Below, in pieces: positions 51,688 through 60,268 of a stretch of 64,000 nt of DNA (positions within the stretch are counted from its first letter, which is position 1; every line of letters begins with the position of its first letter). The DNA is from Variovorax paradoxus (GTDB lineage Bacteria; Pseudomonadota; Gammaproteobacteria; Burkholderiales; Burkholderiaceae_C), in contig NZ_CP123990.1 of the NCBI RefSeq assembly GCF_029919115.1, positions 4,676,501-4,740,500 on the forward strand, given 5' to 3'. The translations under genes and the position numbers were made by a program. The notes under the pieces were generated by a model. That model made no database searches, had not been told where the DNA came from, and worked only from the letters and a program-made list of their open reading frames with translations.

Positions 51688-51999
51688 ATGAAACCCTGGA
51701 AAGTCATCGAACAGGTGCGCGAGCTGGTTGGCCTTTCCGACGACGCCAATCGGCCGTGCTCAGAACTTCGTGACATCGCGGCCGTTCACCTGTCGCAACT
51801 GCGCGCAAAGCTGACCGAGCTTCAGGCACTCGAGAAGAGCATGGCAGCGTTCGTGCGCAGCTGTGACACCGCCTGCGCGGGCGGCGCCGTCCTCGACTGC
51901 CCGATCCTGGATGAGCTGGCCGCGCCCGCCATCGATGCTGGGAAGGTACACGCATCGGCAGCGTGCTGCGCGCCTGGCGTGAAGTTGGCGGGCTCCTAA
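51688..51999 (+). CDS. MerR effector domain lacking the DNA-binding half
   Basis: Protein of 103 aa matching the C-terminal half of a MerR regulator: IEQVRELVGLSDDANRPCSE, AAVHLSQLRAKLTELQALEK (the long dimerisation helix), then SCDTACAGGAVLDCPILDEL, whose Cys spacing recalls the Hg-binding loop of MerR. The winged-helix half (about 65 aa) is missing although an AAAGGAGC ribosome site and ATG are intact. It could be a deletion product or a small protein that heterodimerises with full-length MerR proteins. Confidence 0.7.
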   Translation: MKPWKVIEQVRELVGLSDDANRPCSELRDIAAVHLSQLRAKLTELQALEKSMAAFVRSCDTACAGGAVLDCPILDELAAPAIDAGKVHASAACCAPGVKLAGS

Positions 52000-52015
52000 G
52001 CGGATATCGGCGGGT

Positions 52016-52037
52016 GCCCGGTTCTGGCCGCATTCTG
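52016..52037 (+). repeat. 22-bp direct repeat, copy 2
   Basis: GCCCGGTTCTGGCCGCATTCTG, two mismatches from the copy at 51308-51329. It lies between the truncated MerR gene and the methyltransferase remnant. Confidence 0.6.
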
Positions 52038-52051
52038 TCCTTGGATACAAG

Positions 52052-52190
52052 CTATCCACATGTAGGCTTGGTACCGACCAACACCGGCTGATAGAACGCT
52101 GCGTCGAGTCGCTTCACATTCTCGAAGCCAGCCTTTCGCATCAGCTCGCAAAGACGTTCGACCGAGGCCGCATAGAACCTGGAACGCATG
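52052..52190 (-). pseudogene. C-terminal remnant of a SAM-dependent methyltransferase
   Basis: The last ~45 codons before a TAG read RSRFYAASVERLCELMRKAG then FENVKRLDAAFYQPVLVGTK, the typical final helix and strand of class I methyltransferases. The upstream sequence no longer codes for the Rossmann core and runs into the promoter and start of the MerR gene on the other strand. I therefore call it a truncated, non-functional fragment. Confidence 0.6.
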
Positions 52191-52304
52191 GCAACTGGAA
52201 CCAGCATGCGCGAACATCGTCGGGCGATGGCGATATCCGCGTTTGCTGTCAAAGTGCCAACAGACCGTGGTTTGAGGAAACGCCCGCAGCGCCACAATCC
52301 CCCC

Positions 52305-53303
52305 ATGCGCATCAAAGTCGGCGACCTCGCCCGCTCCACCGGTCTTACCGTCCGCACCCTCCACCATTACGACGAGATCGGCCTGCTCAAGCCCTCCGGC
52401 CGCTCCGACTCCGGCTACCGTCTCTACTCCGAAGGCGACGTCGCGCGCCTGCACGCGATCCAGGCGCTGCGGCACCTGGGCTTGGCGCTGGCCGAGATCG
52501 GGCCTCTCCTCGATGGGAGCGAAGCTGCCCCTGAGCGCGTCATCGAGCAGCAGATGCACGCGCTGGACCACCAGATCCGCCAGGCCACCGAGTTGCGCGA
52601 GCGGCTGGCGCTGATGCACGGCATGCTGCGCAAGGGTGGCAGCCCCAGCATGGACGACTGGGTGCAGACGCTTTCGCTGATGACCACCTTTGGCCGCTAT
52701 TTCGAGGCGGGCGAGCTGAAGCAGATCCTCGGCGCGTATGTCGGCGTCGAGCAAGACTGGCTGCAGCTGCAGGCCGAGGTCCGGCGCTACATGGACACGG
52801 GCGGTGGCATCGACACGTGGGAGTGCCAGGTGCTCACCCGCCGCTGGACGATGCTGATGGTGCGCTGGATGGGCGGCAACTACGCGCTGATGGAGCGCTG
52901 GGGCGCCATGTTCCGGCAGGAGTCAAAGGTGCGCGGGCAGGGCGGCGCGCCGCCTACGGACATGATGGAGTTCATGGAGTCGGCTATCCAGCTGCGTGTG
53001 CGGTTGATGCAGGAGCACTGCGGCAGCGTGGAATTCCGCCTGCCCCCCATGCCCGACGCCGAGGCGCAGGCGATCGATGCCGAGGGCCGGGCCTTGCTAC
53101 GGGCGGGCGAGCGGCGCGATGGTGCGAAGGCGCGGGCGCTGCGCAAGCGCTGGGCGGCGTTGCTGCACAAGACCTGCGGCGGCAACACCGCGCTGTTTGC
53201 CAAGCTCGCCACCCTGCATCTCGGGCACCCGCTGCTGCTGGCCGGCCTGCCGCTCGGGCGCGAAGTGCGCGAATTCCTGTCGCCCGTCGATGAAAGTGCT
53301 TGA
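52305..53303 (+). CDS. MerR-family regulator, TipA-like
   Basis: Protein of 332 aa. The N-terminal MerR winged helix is textbook: VGDLARSTGLTVRTLHHYDE, IGLLKPSGRSDSGYRLY, ALRHLGLALAEIGPLL. A coiled-coil dimerisation helix follows, then a ~200-residue effector region with TipAS-like helices. It is followed by the MFS gene 51 bp downstream, its probable target. ATG 52305 is placed at the family start. Confidence 0.9.
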   Translation: MRIKVGDLARSTGLTVRTLHHYDEIGLLKPSGRSDSGYRLYSEGDVARLHAIQALRHLGLALAEIGPLLDGSEAAPERVIEQQMHALDHQIRQATELRERLALMHGMLRKGGSPSMDDWVQTLSLMTTFGRYFEAGELKQILGAYVGVEQDWLQLQAEVRRYMDTGGGIDTWECQVLTRRWTMLMVRWMGGNYALMERWGAMFRQESKVRGQGGAPPTDMMEFMESAIQLRVRLMQEHCGSVEFRLPPMPDAEAQAIDAEGRALLRAGERRDGAKARALRKRWAALLHKTCGGNTALFAKLATLHLGHPLLLAGLPLGREVREFLSPVDESA

Positions 53304-53354
53304 CCCTCACGTAGCGTGAGCCCGCACAGTCGGTCCCTGTTTCAGAGGACCGAC

Positions 53355-54659
53355 ATGACAACGAAAAAAACAGACCCGGCCGCACGCGCGGCCCTTTTCC
53401 AGGACCGCAACTTCCGCTGGCTGATCACCGGCAGCGCCATCTCGCTGCTGGGCGACCAATTCACCCTGCTCGCGCTGCCTTGGCTGGTGCTGCGCCTGAC
53501 CGGCGACACGGTGGCGCTGGGTACCGTGCTGGCGCTGGTGGGCATTCCGCGCGCCGTATTCATTCTGCTGGGCGGCGCGGTGGTCGACCGCTTCTCGCCG
53601 CAGCGCGTGTTGATGCTTACCAAGCACGTCAACTTCGTGCTGCTGGGGCTGCTGGCGCTGGGCGTGTGGCAAGGCGTGCTGACGCTGCCGGCGATCTACG
53701 CGTTGTCGCTGGCGCTGGGCATCAGCAGTGCCTTCAGCATCCCGTCGGGCACTTCGATCCTGCCGCACGCGTTGGCGCCCGCGCAGCTGGGCGCCGCCAA
53801 CGGCGTGATGATGGGCGTGCGCCAGCTGAGCATGTTCGTCGGGCCGCTCGCGGCGGGCGTGCTGATTGCGCTGTTCGGCGATGGCTCGGGTGGCGTACAG
53901 AACGCAGGCGGCATTGCGGTGGCCCTCGCGCTCGACGCCTTCAGCTTCGCCCTGTCCGCCTGGACGCTCGCCCACGTAAAGATGCGCACCCTTCCCGCGG
54001 ACCCCGCGCGGCACGCGCCGATCTGGGCCTCCATGGTCAGCGGCGTGCGGCACGTCTGGGGCGATGCGCAGCTGCGCACGCTCTATCTCTATTGGGGCGC
54101 GGTCGCCGTGCTGGTGCTGGGCCCGTTGCACATCGCGCTGCCGGTGCTGGCGGAAAGCCGGCCGGGTCTGGGTGCTTCGGCCCTTGGGGTGATGGTCGGC
54201 GCGCATGGCGCCGGCACCTTGCTGGGCATGGTGGTGTCGGGACTGCGGCCGGGGCTGCGCATCGGCACCCTGGGCACCAGCGTGCTGCTGGCCGACATCG
54301 CCATCGGGCTGCTGTTTGTGCCCATGGGCGGCATCTCAGCCGCTTGGCAGGGCGCCTTGCTGATGGTGCTGGTGGGCGTGCTCGGCGGCTTCATGCAGGT
54401 GGCGGTATTCACCTGGGTGCAAAAGCGCGTGCCGCCGGCAATGCTGGGCCGCTCGATGAGCCTGTTCATGTTCATCTTCATGGGGCTCGTGCCCGTGTCA
54501 TCGGCGGCGGCGGGGTGGCTGCTGCAGGTGGTGTCGCTGCCGCAGTTGTTCACGGGGGCGGGGTTGCTGCTGGTGGCGGCCGCGGTTCTGGCTTGGGTGG
54601 GAACGCCGATTCGCGGGGTCGACGAGGCGGTGGCACCGGTGCGCGGGGCCGCTCCTTAA
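53355..54659 (+). CDS. MFS transporter (MFS_3/enterobactin exporter-like)
   Basis: Inner-membrane protein of 434 aa with about 12 helices: FRWLITGSAISLLGDQFTLL at the start, GGAVVDRFSPQRVLML as motif A, LGISSAFSIPSGTSILPHAL. This is the MFS_3 type, often macrolide, multidrug or siderophore export. AGAGGA lies 6 bases before the ATG. The MerR regulator upstream is the likely controller. Confidence 0.9.
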   Translation: MTTKKTDPAARAALFQDRNFRWLITGSAISLLGDQFTLLALPWLVLRLTGDTVALGTVLALVGIPRAVFILLGGAVVDRFSPQRVLMLTKHVNFVLLGLLALGVWQGVLTLPAIYALSLALGISSAFSIPSGTSILPHALAPAQLGAANGVMMGVRQLSMFVGPLAAGVLIALFGDGSGGVQNAGGIAVALALDAFSFALSAWTLAHVKMRTLPADPARHAPIWASMVSGVRHVWGDAQLRTLYLYWGAVAVLVLGPLHIALPVLAESRPGLGASALGVMVGAHGAGTLLGMVVSGLRPGLRIGTLGTSVLLADIAIGLLFVPMGGISAAWQGALLMVLVGVLGGFMQVAVFTWVQKRVPPAMLGRSMSLFMFIFMGLVPVSSAAAGWLLQVVSLPQLFTGAGLLLVAAAVLAWVGTPIRGVDEAVAPVRGAAP

Positions 54660-54769
54660 CCATCGGTCAAGACTGGGTAAGCAAGACGCGAATTGCAGGC
54701 GTGTCTCCGAATCGTGACGATGCAAGGCGCCGACTGCGTCGGAGCATCGCAAGAAGAACAGGAGACAAC

Positions 54770-56908
54770 ATGCATTCCAACAGCCCGAACGGGCGCCGCG
54801 AGTCGCGTCTGCATTGGCTTGCTGCAGCAGCAGCCATGGCTGCCGTCATGGCCGCCGCGCCGGCCGAGGCCCGTGTCACCCGCATCGTGATCGACGATGT
54901 CGCGCCGCTCACCGGGCAGGCGATTCCGTATGAGCAGATTCGCGGGCGGGCCTTTGGCGAGCTCGACCCGAACGATCCGCACAACAGCGTCATTACCGAC
55001 ATCAAGCTGGGCGCGGACACGGCCGGTGGCAAGGTGCGGTATGAAACCTCGTTCAATCTGGTGAAGCCGGTGGACATGAACCGGGTGAGCGGTTTCATGT
55101 GGCACGACGTGCCCAACCGCGGCGGCGCGGGCACCATTGTTGTGGAGGAGCGCGAACTGGGCGACATCGGCCTTCGCAGCGGCTGGCAGGCAGACAACGC
55201 AGGCAACACGGGCGTGCCGGCCAACCGGGCCGCAGGCACCAATCACTGGGTGGCGGCGCCCATTGCCAAGGTGAACGGCGTACCGGTGGCAGGCGAGGTT
55301 TTCGCGCGCATCGTCAACCAGGGCGGCGCAAGTTCGAAGCCGCTGATGGTGCAGGCCAACCCGGTGCCGTATCTTCCTGCCACGCTGGACACCACCAAGG
55401 CAACGCTGAAGACGCACCTCAGGGAGACGGTCGACGGCGTTGTTACCGAAGGCCCGGCCATTGCGGCGGGCGACTGGGCGTTTGCAAAGTGCGATGCGGG
55501 TAATCCGTTTCCGGGCACGCCCATCGACATCGACCCTGCCAATGCGCCCGGCAATCTGCCGGTGCATATCTGCTTGCGCAACGGCTTTGATGCCAACCTG
55601 CTGTACCAGGTGGTGTACCCGGCGCAAAACGCCTACGTCCTGGGCGTGGGCATGGCAGCGTTCCGCGACGTGGGCACTTTCTTTCGCTACGAGGCGGCCG
55701 ACGACTTCGGCACGCGCAATCCGGTGTCGGGTTTGGTCAAGGGCACGGCGGTGCGGGGTGTGTCGCAGTCCGGAAACATGGTGCGGCAGTTCATCTTCAT
55801 GGGCCTGAACCAGGACGAGCGCAACCGCAAGGTGTACGACGGGGCGTGGCCCATCATCGCGGGCCGCCGGGTTGCGGCCAACTCGCGCTGGGCGCAGCCG
55901 GACGGCGTGCTGGAGCTTTACCAGCAGGGCAGCGAAGGCCCGCAGTGGTGGACGGACTGGCCTGACCCGGTGCGCAAGCAACCCACAGGCAGCATCTTTT
56001 CCCGCTGCAGCACCAATGACACGTGTCCGAAGGTGATCGAGCATTTCGGTTCGGCCGAGGTGTATGCGCTGAAGCTCACGCCCGAGTGGATCGGCACGGC
56101 GGGCGATGCGGATATTCCGCTGCCGCGCAACGTGCGGCGCTACTACGTGCCGGGCTCTCACCATGGCGGCGGCGCGGGCGGCTTTACGCACATGCCGGCA
56201 ACCACCACCGGCGCAAGCTGCCCCGGCAACAGCTATGGCACCGGCACGCTGCCGGCAAATCCGGTGCCGCACACAGAAATCACCAACGTGCTGCGCCTGG
56301 CCATGCGCGACTGGGTGCTGAACGGAACACCGCCTCCGCCCAGCCGCTGGCCCACGCTTGCGGGCAAGACGCTGGTCGAGGCCAACAAGAAGGCAATGGG
56401 CTTTCCGAGCGGTGTGCCCGGCATTCCAGATTCGATCTTCTTGCCGGAGAACTTTGCGTTTCCGGTGTTCGACTACGACTGGGGGCCGCAATTCAACCAC
56501 TCTGAAGCCTCTGGCGTACCGACTGGCGTGCCGCCGCGCATCGGGAAGGCAATTGCCATGAAGGTGCCGAAGGTCGACGCCGACGGCAACGAGATAGACG
56601 GCGTACCGACCGTACTCGTGATGGCGCCGCTGGGCACCTACCTGGGCTTCAACATCACCGCCGCGGGCTTCCACAAGGGGCAGGTGTGCAACTACGTGGG
56701 CGGCTACGTGCCGTTTGCGCGCACGCGTGCCGAGCGCCTTGCGAGCGGCGACCCGCGCCTTTCGCTCGAAGAACGCTATGGCAGCCACGAGGGCTACCAG
56801 GCGGCAGTGCGCGCGGCGGCCGAGAAGGCGTCTGCCGAAGGCTTTCTTCTGCCCGCGGATCGGGATCGGCTCATCAGGCAGGCGGCCGAGAGTTCTGTGC
56901 TGCGTTGA
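54770..56908 (+). CDS. Secreted alpha/beta hydrolase-domain protein (PF20091-like)
   Basis: Protein of 712 aa with a signal peptide cleaved near AAPAEARV. The first half is beta-rich; a nucleophile elbow RGVSQSGNMVRQFIFMGLN, YALKLTPEWIGTAGDADIPL, YYVPGSHHGGG (candidate His) and a Trp/Pro-rich segment are typical of the large 'alpha/beta hydrolase domain' proteins of unknown substrate. AGGAG is directly upstream of ATG 54770. The upstream open frame overlaps the MFS gene and is not coding. Confidence 0.85.
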   Translation: MHSNSPNGRRESRLHWLAAAAAMAAVMAAAPAEARVTRIVIDDVAPLTGQAIPYEQIRGRAFGELDPNDPHNSVITDIKLGADTAGGKVRYETSFNLVKPVDMNRVSGFMWHDVPNRGGAGTIVVEERELGDIGLRSGWQADNAGNTGVPANRAAGTNHWVAAPIAKVNGVPVAGEVFARIVNQGGASSKPLMVQANPVPYLPATLDTTKATLKTHLRETVDGVVTEGPAIAAGDWAFAKCDAGNPFPGTPIDIDPANAPGNLPVHICLRNGFDANLLYQVVYPAQNAYVLGVGMAAFRDVGTFFRYEAADDFGTRNPVSGLVKGTAVRGVSQSGNMVRQFIFMGLNQDERNRKVYDGAWPIIAGRRVAANSRWAQPDGVLELYQQGSEGPQWWTDWPDPVRKQPTGSIFSRCSTNDTCPKVIEHFGSAEVYALKLTPEWIGTAGDADIPLPRNVRRYYVPGSHHGGGAGGFTHMPATTTGASCPGNSYGTGTLPANPVPHTEITNVLRLAMRDWVLNGTPPPPSRWPTLAGKTLVEANKKAMGFPSGVPGIPDSIFLPENFAFPVFDYDWGPQFNHSEASGVPTGVPPRIGKAIAMKVPKVDADGNEIDGVPTVLVMAPLGTYLGFNITAAGFHKGQVCNYVGGYVPFARTRAERLASGDPRLSLEERYGSHEGYQAAVRAAAEKASAEGFLLPADRDRLIRQAAESSVLR

Positions 56909-56974
56909 TTGCGCTGGCTGCACGCCGCTATGGGCGTAGAAAGGTACGATCCATTGGAAGAAGCAAGAGACGCC

Positions 56975-57352
56975 ATGCCCATTTCTCAGCAATCCGGTTT
57001 TATTTCTTCCATTCGTGCGCGTGGAGCCGTGGCGGGTGCCCTTTGCGCCACGGCCTTGTTCATCGCCGGCTGCCAGTCGCAGCCTGAATTCCGCCCTCTC
57101 ACCTCCGAGGCGCCGCCGCCGCCGACCTTCGTGACCGTACCCGCCGAGGAAGCTTGCCAGCCCGCGCAGGCCCGCTACGCGCTCGGCCGCTCTCTCGACC
57201 CGCTGCTGCTGGAAGAAATGCGCGCCCGCACCGGCTCCACGTCTGCGCGCACCTCGCCGGCCGGCACGCCGTTGCCAACGCCGGCCGATCCGGCGCGGCT
57301 CAACGTCGATGTCGATCCGCAGGGGCTTGTGGTGGCCGCGCGCTGCGGCTGA
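56975..57352 (+). CDS. Lipoprotein with I78-type peptidase-inhibitor-like domain
   Basis: Protein of 125 aa. Lipobox LFIA|GC; then a Pro-rich spacer and a C-terminal ~65-residue domain ACQPAQARYALGRSLDPLLL ... RLNVDVDPQGLVVAARCG with paired Cys and the DxxRLNVxxDxxG tail of inhibitor family I78. The central Arg-Leu-containing segment of the family is altered. Periplasmic-facing lipoprotein, possibly an inhibitor of serine proteases. Confidence 0.68.
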   Translation: MPISQQSGFISSIRARGAVAGALCATALFIAGCQSQPEFRPLTSEAPPPPTFVTVPAEEACQPAQARYALGRSLDPLLLEEMRARTGSTSARTSPAGTPLPTPADPARLNVDVDPQGLVVAARCG

Positions 57353-57377
57353 CCGGAGTTGATTTGATAATTCCGCG

Positions 57378-58040
57378 ATGACGACGAAGACGACAAACTC
57401 CACCCCCATCGCGCTCGACTGCTACTACAGCCTTTCTTCGCCATGGGCCTACCTGGGCGGCCCGCAGCTGCAAGACATCGTGCGCCGCCACCATGTGCGG
57501 CTCACCCTCAAGCCCTACGACTTTCAGGCGGTGGTGCCGCAAACCGGCGGCATTCCGCTGAAGACCCGGCCCGAACCGCGCCGCACGTACCACGCGCTCG
57601 AACTGGCGCGCTGGCGCGACTACCTGGGCATGCCGCTCAACCTGGAGCCGGCGTATTACCCCAAGGGCGCCCCGGTCGATCCCAACTGGAACAAGTACCC
57701 CGGCTGGATGGTGATTGCCGCACAGCTGAAGGGGCTCGACGCGCAGCCGCTCTCGCATGCGCTGCTGCGCGCGCTGTGGGCCGAAGAGCGCGACACCTCA
57801 GAAGCGGCGGTGCGCATCGCGGTGGCCGATGAAAACGGCTACGACGGCGCCTTGCTGCAGGCGCTGGAGCAGTCGGCCGAAACCCTGGCCACTTACCGCG
57901 CCAACAGCGCCGATGCCATAGAGGCGGGCGTGTTCGGCGCTCCCACGTTCATCCTGAATGGCGAGCGTTTCTGGGGGCAAGACCGGCTGGCGTTTCTGGA
58001 CCGGGCCCTGGACCAGCTGCGGCACGCCAGGGGCGGATAA
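57378..58040 (+). CDS. 2-hydroxychromene-2-carboxylate isomerase-like DsbA-family protein
   Basis: Protein of 220 aa, DsbA/kappa-GST fold: [20 protein letters not shown] (Ser rather than the CxxC pair), [20 protein letters not shown], and [20 protein letters not shown] near the end. HCCA isomerase acts in naphthalene degradation with glutathione, but isolated chromosomal homologues such as this one are common and probably have other substrates. Seven bases before dapF. Confidence 0.88.
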   Translation: MTTKTTNSTPIALDCYYSLSSPWAYLGGPQLQDIVRRHHVRLTLKPYDFQAVVPQTGGIPLKTRPEPRRTYHALELARWRDYLGMPLNLEPAYYPKGAPVDPNWNKYPGWMVIAAQLKGLDAQPLSHALLRALWAEERDTSEAAVRIAVADENGYDGALLQALEQSAETLATYRANSADAIEAGVFGAPTFILNGERFWGQDRLAFLDRALDQLRHARGG

Positions 58041-58047
58041 TCGCCCG

Positions 58048-58932
58048 ATGCGAATCCGCTTTACCAAGATGCAGGGAGCCGGCAACGATTTTGTCGTGCT
58101 CGACGAAACCCGCGGCACGCTGGGCCTCACGGCCGCGCAATACCGCTTTCTGGCCGACCGCCACTTCGGCGTGGGCGCCGACCAGATCCTGACGGTGCGC
58201 CCCCCGTCGAAAGACGCGGGCGAGGGCATCGACTTTCAATACGTGATCCACAACGCCGACGGCGGCGAGGTGGAGCAGTGCGGCAACGGTGCGCGCTGCT
58301 TCATGCGCTTTGTGCGCGAGCACCACCTGACCGACAAGGACACGGTGCGCGTCGAAACGCTGGCCGGCATCATCGAGCCGCGCATGAGTGAGGACGGCCG
58401 CGTGACGGTGGACATGGGCCCGCCCATCTTCGAGCCGGCCCGCGTGCCCTTCGATACCGCCGGGCTCGACGCGCAGCCCACGGGCTCGTGGCACACCTGG
58501 CACCTGGCCCTTGGCACGCATGCCGATTCGGCGATCGTTTCGGTGGCGGTGCTGTCCATGGGCAACCCGCACGCGGTGCAGGTGGTCGACAACGTCGAAA
58601 CGGCACCGGTGGAGCGGCAGGGGCCGCAAATCGAGCACCATCCGCGCTTTCCGCAGCGGGTGAATGCCGGCTTCATGCAGGTGGTCGACCGCACGCACGT
58701 CAAGCTGCGGGTGTTCGAGCGCGGCGCCGGCGAAACGCTGGCCTGCGGCACCGGCGCGTGCGCGGCGGTGGTGGCGGGCATTCGGCTGGGCCTGCTCGAC
58801 AACCGCGTCGACGTGCACACGCACGGCGGCGTGCTCACCATCGGCTGGGAGGGCGAGGGCAACCCCGTGCTCATGACCGGGCCGGCCACCACGGTTTTCG
58901 AGGGGGACATCGAGGTGCCCGAGCTGCCATGA
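58048..58932 (+). CDS. dapF: Diaminopimelate epimerase
   Basis: Cofactor-free racemase of 294 aa converting LL- to meso-diaminopimelate for lysine and peptidoglycan. [16 protein letters not shown] at the start, the two catalytic cysteines in QCGNGARC and [13 protein letters not shown], and MGNPHAV between are all intact. Usual length. It is the head of the dapF-DUF484-ydcF-xerC run; its stop overlaps the next ATG. Confidence 0.96.
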   Translation: MRIRFTKMQGAGNDFVVLDETRGTLGLTAAQYRFLADRHFGVGADQILTVRPPSKDAGEGIDFQYVIHNADGGEVEQCGNGARCFMRFVREHHLTDKDTVRVETLAGIIEPRMSEDGRVTVDMGPPIFEPARVPFDTAGLDAQPTGSWHTWHLALGTHADSAIVSVAVLSMGNPHAVQVVDNVETAPVERQGPQIEHHPRFPQRVNAGFMQVVDRTHVKLRVFERGAGETLACGTGACAAVVAGIRLGLLDNRVDVHTHGGVLTIGWEGEGNPVLMTGPATTVFEGDIEVPELP

Positions 58933-59636
58933 CCAACTTCAGAAACAACAAAGACGACCACGCCAACGCCATGAACCCGATCACCGAAGACGACATCGCC
59001 AACTACCTGGCGAACACGCCCGACTTTTTCGAGCGGCATGCACAGTTGCTGGCGCAAGTGCAGCTCACCAGCCCGCACGGCAACCGCGCCGTGAGCCTGC
59101 AGGAGCGCCAGGCCGAAATGCTGCGCGAGAAAATCAAGGCGCTGGAGCATCGCCTGATGGACATGGTGCGCCACGGCACTGAAAACGTGGTCATCGCCGA
59201 CCGCCTGCAGCGCTGGACCAAGGGCCTCCTGACCACGCGCGACCCGCGCAGCCTGCCGTACCGCATTGCGGTCGACCTGCAGTCGCTGTTTCTGGTGCCG
59301 CAAACCGCCATCAAGGTGTGGGACTGCGAGGCCGACTACCTGAACGAGGCCTACGCCCAGTGGGTGAGCGACGACGTGAAGGCGCTGGCCACCTCGCTCA
59401 CATCGCCTTATTGCGGGCTCAATTCGGGTTTCGAGGCGGCCAACTGGCTGCCCGAGCCGGCCGGCGCCATGTCGATCGCGCTGATTCCGCTGCGGCCCGA
59501 TGCCGAGTCGCCGGCATTCGGCCTCTTGGTGCTGGCCTCGCCGGACGCCCAGCGCTTCAACGCCGAAATGGGCACCGACTTTCTCGAGCGCATCGCCGAA
59601 CTGGCCTCGGGCGCCTTGTCGCGGCTGCGGCCTTGA
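58929..59636 (+). CDS. DUF484 family protein
   Basis: Protein of 235 aa: [40 protein letters not shown] (coiled coil), and a GAF-like C-terminal half with [10 protein letters not shown] and [10 protein letters not shown]. The dapF-DUF484-xerC order is conserved across proteobacteria, so a role linked to XerC or cell division has been suggested but not shown. ATGA overlap with dapF. Confidence 0.93.
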   Translation: MTNFRNNKDDHANAMNPITEDDIANYLANTPDFFERHAQLLAQVQLTSPHGNRAVSLQERQAEMLREKIKALEHRLMDMVRHGTENVVIADRLQRWTKGLLTTRDPRSLPYRIAVDLQSLFLVPQTAIKVWDCEADYLNEAYAQWVSDDVKALATSLTSPYCGLNSGFEAANWLPEPAGAMSIALIPLRPDAESPAFGLLVLASPDAQRFNAEMGTDFLERIAELASGALSRLRP

Positions 59637-60268
59637 GCGGGCGGCACCGGTCCTGGCGGGCCGTGCGGCCCGTGTTGTGGACGGTGCTGCTCGGCGGACT
59701 GCTGGCGTACCTGGCCATTGCGGCCATTGTCTGGCGGCATGCGGTCCAGACCCTCGGGAACCCGCCCCAGCGCACGGCCGATGCCGCGCTGATTCTGGGC
59801 AACCGCGCCTACCTCGATGGCAAGCCCAACCCCTGCCTGACAGGCCGGGTCGACGCCGGCATCGCGCTCGCGAACGCGGGCCGCGTGAAGCAACTGGCGT
59901 TCTCGGGCGGTGTGGACAAGGAAGACGGCCGCATCGAAGCCGAGGTGATGCAGCAGCACGCGCGCGCCCAAGGCTATGCCGGTCCGCTGCTGCTGGAGCC
60001 GGCCTCCACTTCTACCCGGCTGAACCTTGCGCTCTCGCGCCCCCTGCTGCAGGCGGCGGGCGTTCGCAGCGTGATCGTGGTGTCGGAGCCCTATCACCTG
60101 TGGCGCGTGGAGCGCCTGGTGCGGGCCGCTGGTTTCGACAAGGAATTCGACGTTCAATACGCCGCTGCCAGCACGCGCTGCTGGCAGCGCTGGGGCATGG
60201 TTTTCAAGGGTGCATTGCGCGAGCCTTTGGCTGTCGTGAACAATGCGTTCAATGGCTACCTCCACTGA
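59633..60268 (+). CDS. YdcF/SanA-like DUF218 membrane protein
   Basis: Protein of about 211 aa. One N-terminal helix (residues ~12-33) anchors a DUF218 domain with DAALILGN, TGRVDAGIALANAGRVKQLA, EPASTSTRLNLALSRPLLQA and VVSEPYHLWRVERL. Family members act in cell-envelope processes; function unknown. The only early starts are TTG at 59633 (overlapping the previous stop) and several GTGs; the TTG is chosen because it precedes the basic residues of the anchor. It overlaps xerC. Confidence 0.8.
   Translation: MSGRHRSWRAVRPVLWTVLLGGLLAYLAIAAIVWRHAVQTLGNPPQRTADAALILGNRAYLDGKPNPCLTGRVDAGIALANAGRVKQLAFSGGVDKEDGRIEAEVMQQHARAQGYAGPLLLEPASTSTRLNLALSRPLLQAAGVRSVIVVSEPYHLWRVERLVRAAGFDKEFDVQYAAASTRCWQRWGMVFKGALREPLAVVNNAFNGYLH

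Noticed and set aside
53480..54769. 430-codon upstream extension of the alpha/beta hydrolase frame
   Set aside because: It overlaps the MFS transporter in another frame and is Arg/Gly-rich; the AGGAG site and signal peptide put the real start at 54770.
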